Shown in pieces: positions 60,778 through 64,000 of a stretch of DNA of 64,000 bases (position 1 is the stretch's first letter; every line of letters begins with the position of its first letter). This DNA is from Blautia schinkii (lineage in GTDB: Bacteria; Bacillota; Clostridia; Lachnospirales; Lachnospiraceae). The notes beneath the pieces are model-generated. The model was not told where the DNA came from. It was given only the letters and a program-made list of their open reading frames with translations, and did not search any database. The DNA lies in contig NZ_JAAWUO010000005.1 of the NCBI RefSeq assembly GCF_013304825.1, forward strand, positions 98,226-162,225, in the 5' to 3' direction. Both the position numbers and the translations under genes were made by a program.

Positions 60778-62455
60778 GCTGAAAACCGGAATGCTTCTGA
60801 TACTAAGTGCAGTGCTTTTTCTTACAGGGTGTACTTCCGGCGAGAAAAAAAGCCAGGATGCAGACACGAGAACTAAGATGGCACAGAGGCAGAAGGCATG
60901 GAAGGAAGCTGAAACTTCTCCATTGGGAAAATATCCTGAGACAGTGACATACACCCTGGGTCAGATGAAGGGCACCGGCAATTCCAATCTACCGGAGGGG
61001 GAGACATATGAGAATAATGCCTATACCCGGTATCTGAAAAAAATCCTCAATGTACAGAATAAGAATATTTTCATGGAAAGTGAAGAGGGGTATGATGAGG
61101 CTTTGAATATTCTGGTAAAAGACCGGAATCTGCCGGATGTTTTTCTGGTGTCGGACAGGGAAACACTGGAGGAACTGGTTGAAAATGATCTGATCGAAGA
61201 TCTGACAGATGTATACAAAAGCTGTGCATCAGACAGGATCAGGGAGATGTATGAAAGCTATGGAGATGAGCTTCTGGAATCCGGAACTTTTGACGGGAAG
61301 CTTCTTGCACTTCCGGAAACTGCCATTGATCACGGTCCGCAGCTTCTGTGGCTCCGCCGTGACTGGATAGAACAGCTGGGACTTACAGAGCCGAAAACAC
61401 TGGAGGATGCTTTTTCTGTGATCCAGGCTTTTCAGGAGAACCGGATGGGCGCAGAGAGAGATGAAGAACCGGTAGGTCTGGTGTGTGATCCGGGTCTTGT
61501 GGGAACTGTCAGTACCAGTTATTCCATGGATGCCATATTCGAAAATTTCGGGGCTTATCCTGAACAGTGGATCCGTAATCCTGAGGGGGAGATCGTGTAT
61601 GGATCGCTGACTGAAGAGACGAAGAATGCGTTGTCCTGTTTGCATGATCTTTATAGCAGAGGGATTCTGGATCCGGATTTTGCACTGCGTGCACAGAATA
61701 ATATCCGTGATCTTGTTGTGAAGGGAAAATGCGGGGCTTTTTTTGGGCTCTGGTGGACGCCTAACAATCCTTTGATGGATGAGTACCGTCAGAATAAAGA
61801 CGCGGACTGGCAGCCTTATTACCTGACTTCTGGTGCCAGGCGGCAGGTTGAAGTATATTCTACATTTCGGGATAATAAATATGTAGTTGTGCGCAAAGGA
61901 TACGAGCATCCGGAAATCGTGATGAAGGTTTTGAGTGTGCTGTTTGATTATTCCCGGTATGAGGCTGATGATACAGAGGAAATGAATGCTTATTTTGCTT
62001 TGAATGTAGATCCTACGGCCAGGCCGCTGATGATCAATGTGGATTATAATGAAGCTACTTATATGGTGACAAGGCATATCAGGGAGGCTCTTTACGGTTC
62101 CAGGATGCGGGAGGAGCTTAGTGCTATCGAGGTTTCGTATTTTGATGCATGCAAAAAATATCTCGGCACAGATTCTCCGTCTGTGGAGGAGTGGGCTGCC
62201 TATAAATCCAGGATCACGGCTGTGGGACTTCTTGTAGATGCCTCTTATCATCCACCGGAGAGAAAATATATGGGTGATGGGGACAGTGAGATCCCGCAGA
62301 TTTTGCAGCAACTGGAGAAGAAGGCTTTTATCCAGATTATTATGGGGAAAAAGCCTGTGAGCTATTTTGATACGTTTGTTAAGGAGTGGTATCGCAAAGG
62401 CGGCGAGGCTCTGACTGAGAGTGTACGCAGTGGAAAAATGTCCGGGACAGACTGA
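60764..62455 (+). CDS. Lipoprotein solute-binding protein linked to the two-component system
   Basis: A 563-residue extracellular lipoprotein with lipobox LTGC at residues 20-23. It belongs to the long LplA/YtcQ-like family 1 solute-binding proteins. It overlaps the kinase gene by 14 bases, and no permease genes accompany it, so a sensing role with the kinase is more likely than transport. This is in addition to the non-lipoprotein binding protein at 54.3 kb. AAAGGAG precedes the ATG. Visible features include PETAIDHGPQLLWLRRDWIE and the lobe 2 region with CGAFFGLWWTPNNP. A terminator overlaps its end. Confidence 0.88.
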   Translation: MRRLKLKTGMLLILSAVLFLTGCTSGEKKSQDADTRTKMAQRQKAWKEAETSPLGKYPETVTYTLGQMKGTGNSNLPEGETYENNAYTRYLKKILNVQNKNIFMESEEGYDEALNILVKDRNLPDVFLVSDRETLEELVENDLIEDLTDVYKSCASDRIREMYESYGDELLESGTFDGKLLALPETAIDHGPQLLWLRRDWIEQLGLTEPKTLEDAFSVIQAFQENRMGAERDEEPVGLVCDPGLVGTVSTSYSMDAIFENFGAYPEQWIRNPEGEIVYGSLTEETKNALSCLHDLYSRGILDPDFALRAQNNIRDLVVKGKCGAFFGLWWTPNNPLMDEYRQNKDADWQPYYLTSGARRQVEVYSTFRDNKYVVVRKGYEHPEIVMKVLSVLFDYSRYEADDTEEMNAYFALNVDPTARPLMINVDYNEATYMVTRHIREALYGSRMREELSAIEVSYFDACKKYLGTDSPSVEEWAAYKSRITAVGLLVDASYHPPERKYMGDGDSEIPQILQQLEKKAFIQIIMGKKPVSYFDTFVKEWYRKGGEALTESVRSGKMSGTD

Positions 62456-62479
62456 GATGGTATGTCCTGGGCTTTTTTT
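62440..62479 (+). terminator. Terminator of the transporter/two-component operon
   Basis: GTCCGGGACA and TGTCCTGGGC pair (10 bp with G-T pairs) and are followed by seven T. Confidence 0.85.
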
Positions 62480-62514
62480 GCTTTTCCGGAAAAATGTTTG
62501 GGTGTGAGAAAAAC

Positions 62515-62543
62515 TTGACAAGAAAGTTAGAGGCCTTTAAAAT
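62515..62543 (+). promoter_or_regulatory. Promoter of the csoR-like gene
   Basis: TTGACA (62515-62520) and TAAAAT (62538-62543) with 17-base spacing: near-perfect. Confidence 0.85.
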
Positions 62544-62581
62544 AATAAATGAAATGAACTTTGCATAATGGGGGTAGTAGT

Positions 62582-62857
62582 ATGAAGCAGTGTATGGATG
62601 CGGATAACCTTCACAGAAGACTGAAGAAGATTGTTGGACAGGTACAGGCTATTGATCGGATGATAGATGAGGATATTCCGTGTGAGGATATTCTTTCTCA
62701 GATAAATGCGGCAAAGTCGGCCTTGCATAAGGTGGGAAAGGTTGTTTTGGAGGGTCATATCCAGCATTGTGTACGGGATGGAATCACCCATGGAGATCCG
62801 GATAAGACGATAGAGAGTTTTACTAAGGCTGTGGAGAGATTCGCTAATATGAAGTGA
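62582..62857 (+). CDS. CsoR/FrmR-family metal-sensing repressor
   Basis: A 91-residue all-helical repressor. The Cu(I) site of CsoR is present as Cys34 (DIPCEDIL), His59 and Cys63 (GHIQHC), the C-H-C trio; CstR-type persulfide sensors lack the His. Copper sensing is therefore the best guess. No copA, copZ or csoR-type operator partner is adjacent. The ATG at 62582 follows a GGGGG ribosome site. It is a lone gene with its own promoter and terminator, and may control a target elsewhere. Confidence 0.85.
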   Translation: MKQCMDADNLHRRLKKIVGQVQAIDRMIDEDIPCEDILSQINAAKSALHKVGKVVLEGHIQHCVRDGITHGDPDKTIESFTKAVERFANMK

Positions 62858-62879
62858 GTGAGTGTGAATAGTGAAGATT

Positions 62880-62913
62880 AGCAGGAGCAGTGCGGAGCTA
62901 CCTGCTTTTTTTG
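62880..62913 (+). terminator. Terminator of the csoR-like gene
   Basis: AGCAGG and CCTGCT pair with an inner AGC/GCT stem, followed by seven T. Confidence 0.8.
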
Positions 62914-62932
62914 TGGTTATTAACGAACGTAC

Positions 62933-63132
62933 GCCGTGGAGCTGGGGTCTGTCCGGGCAGGGCTTCGTTGGGGGAAACTACTAGGACTCCGTGAATCGGC
63001 TAAAACCATTTCCAAAAATCCTGAACTCGCTGCGCTCAGACAGCAGGATTTTTGAAAATAACGCCGCTCCCCGCAGCCCAAGTAGTTTCGACCCTCCTGC
63101 AGAGTTGCCCAGACAGACCCCAGCTCCACGGC
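62933..63132. repeat. 200-base nested palindromic element before the rRNA operon
   Basis: Three nested stems share one axis. The outer arms (62933-62959 and 63106-63132) match at 26 of 27 positions and begin GCCGTGGAGCTGGGGTCTGT. The middle arms are GAAACTACT (62974-62982) and AGTAGTTTC (63081-63089). The inner arms are AAAAATCCTG (63014-63023) and CAGGATTTTT (63044-63053). There is no transposase or long coding region. It looks like a small mobile palindrome or a structured RNA. Confidence 0.8.
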
Positions 63133-63149
63133 TGGTAGTCAATTGGGTG

Positions 63150-63240
63150 AAGGACGGATGCGGACGCGATTGCGCCCTGTCCTGGGTTGTGGGAAGTAGT
63201 GTGAGGGTGAAGCGGTATTGGTATGACGATGCGGTTAGAA
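63150..63240 (+). repeat. Relative of the 52.5-kb repeats
   Basis: GAAGGACGGATGCGGACGCG, CCCTGTCCTGGGTTGTGGGAAG and AAGCGGTATTGGTATG resemble repeat copies A and B at 52.5 kb in order and orientation. The stretch 62858-63786 has no protein gene. Confidence 0.55.
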
Positions 63241-63337
63241 TAGTGTGACGTGCGTAGCCAGTGGCCTCTCCATGCCAATGGAAATTAACACATTTAGACT
63301 AACAAACAAAATAATCAAAAAAATTTGAATTTTATGG

Positions 63338-63366
63338 TTGACAAGCATAACTCCCAGTGGTATTAT
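63338..63366 (+). promoter_or_regulatory. rRNA promoter P1
   Basis: TTGACA (63338-63343) and TATTAT (63361-63366), 17-base spacing. Confidence 0.85.
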
Positions 63367-63440
63367 AACTGAGCTGTCGCAAATAATTGTTTTTGAAAAA
63401 CAAACAATTAAAAAGAATTTCAGAAAAATGAAATTGACAG

Positions 63441-63469
63441 TTGACAAAAGACAGAAGATATGATAAAGT
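63441..63469 (+). promoter_or_regulatory. rRNA promoter P2
   Basis: TTGACA (63441-63446) and TAAAGT (63464-63469), 17-base spacing. A second TTGACA at 63434 is 7 bases upstream. Confidence 0.75.
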
Positions 63470-63539
63470 ATCCAAGTCGCCAACAAAGCGGCAACAAAAT
63501 CTTAACTCGAAAATGTTTGAAAAAAACTTAAAAAAGTGC

Positions 63540-63568
63540 TTGACAAACAAAAAGAGATGAGATAAAAT
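63540..63568 (+). promoter_or_regulatory. rRNA promoter P3
   Basis: TTGACA (63540-63545) and TAAAAT (63563-63568), 17-base spacing. The three promoters lie about 100 bases apart. Confidence 0.85.
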
Positions 63569-63786
63569 AAACGAGCTGTCTGAGAGACAGACACAACAAA
63601 CCTTGATAACTAAACAGTGAAACACATACGATTCTCGAAAATTTCTTTACATTTAAAGAACGGTTCGGGTGAATGCGAAAGCATGAACCTGCTCCGATGA
63701 GCGAAGGCAAATCGGAGTTACAACCTATTTAGCAGTAAAAACGAGAGATAGCCAAACGGTTGTCTTGAGTAAAAGATTCAAACACT
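63569..63786 (+). other. 16S rRNA leader with hairpins
   Basis: The transcribed leader contains TTGATAACTAAACAG (a common leader motif), the hairpin GGTTC...ATGCGAAAGCAT...GAACC (63662-63691) and CTCCGAT/ATCGGAG (63693-63717). These are likely processing or antitermination structures. Confidence 0.6.

Positions 63787-64000
<214 letters not shown>

Noticed and set aside
62991..63248. 85-codon open frames on both strands in the nested palindrome
   Set aside because: They run through hairpin arms and have no ribosome site; the palindrome explains the open frames.

Overview
The window looks like chromosome from a low-to-mid-GC Firmicute of the family Lachnospiraceae, most likely Blautia or close to Blautia obeum. 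The partial 16S rRNA at the right edge has a Blautia-like V1-V2 sequence. The sporulation genes (cotJABC, a cotS-like gene, yabP, spoIIE), a short eukaryote-like prolyl-tRNA synthetase, a T-box leader, consensus sigma-A promoters and GGAGG ribosome sites all fit. I see no phage, insertion sequence or CRISPR array. The species call rests on reading, not on a search.

Layout, left to right. 1-1.7 kb: potassium uptake trkA and the start of trkH (minus). 1.9-3.1 kb: spore coat cotJABC. 3.2-7.5 kb: a 1413-residue acyl-CoA dehydratase activase (minus). 7.8-9.5 kb: tgt and yajC. 9.7-13 kb: an envelope-stress type operon of a SPFH protein, a zinc-ribbon membrane protein and a TPM-domain protein (ydjI/ydjG/ydjH-like). 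13.2-20 kb: amino-acid biosynthesis leuB-ilvD-ilvB-serC-serA. 20.1-23.7 kb: a PfkB sugar kinase (minus) and, divergently, a GlgB-like protein that has lost most of its catalytic residues. 23.8-28.2 kb: tRNA-Thr, T-box-controlled proS, cca and a cotS-like gene. 28.3-37.4 kb: phosphoglucomutase, then the conserved clostridial block mazG-hup-rqcP-yabP-divIC-spoIIE-tilS-hpt-ftsH. 37.7-40.3 kb: an intact GH13 enzyme and an orphan HPt protein. 40.4-43.8 kb: a zinc/cadmium P-type ATPase with seven His/Cys repeats, with its ArsR repressor.

44-52.4 kb is the most distinctive region: 5-oxoprolinase subunits pxpA and pxpB-pxpC, split around a divergent dicarboxylate/amino-acid symporter, an aminotransferase, a LysR regulator (minus), an RraA/HMG-aldolase-like protein and a D-2-hydroxyacid dehydrogenase. 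Together they read as a catabolic route in which a lactam is imported, opened by PxpABC, transaminated, cleaved by aldolase and the product reduced. The symporter has lost the residues that bind an acidic amino acid, which fits an unusual substrate. The pathway is inference.

52.4-64 kb: a repeat-bearing intergenic region, tRNA-Tyr, class II fructose-bisphosphate aldolase, a sugar ABC transporter without ATPase, a YesN/YesM two-component system whose third gene is a lipoprotein solute-binding protein, and a CsoR-type regulator. Then come a 200-base nested palindrome, three tandem rRNA promoters and the start of 16S rRNA. Genes switch strand at clear bidirectional terminators, and most have their own sigma-A promoter. 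The best regulatory sites are the proS T-box, a Spo0A-type promoter with 21-bp spacing before spoIIE, a zinc operator before the ATPase, and an inverted repeat that covers the ribosome site of the cotS-like gene.
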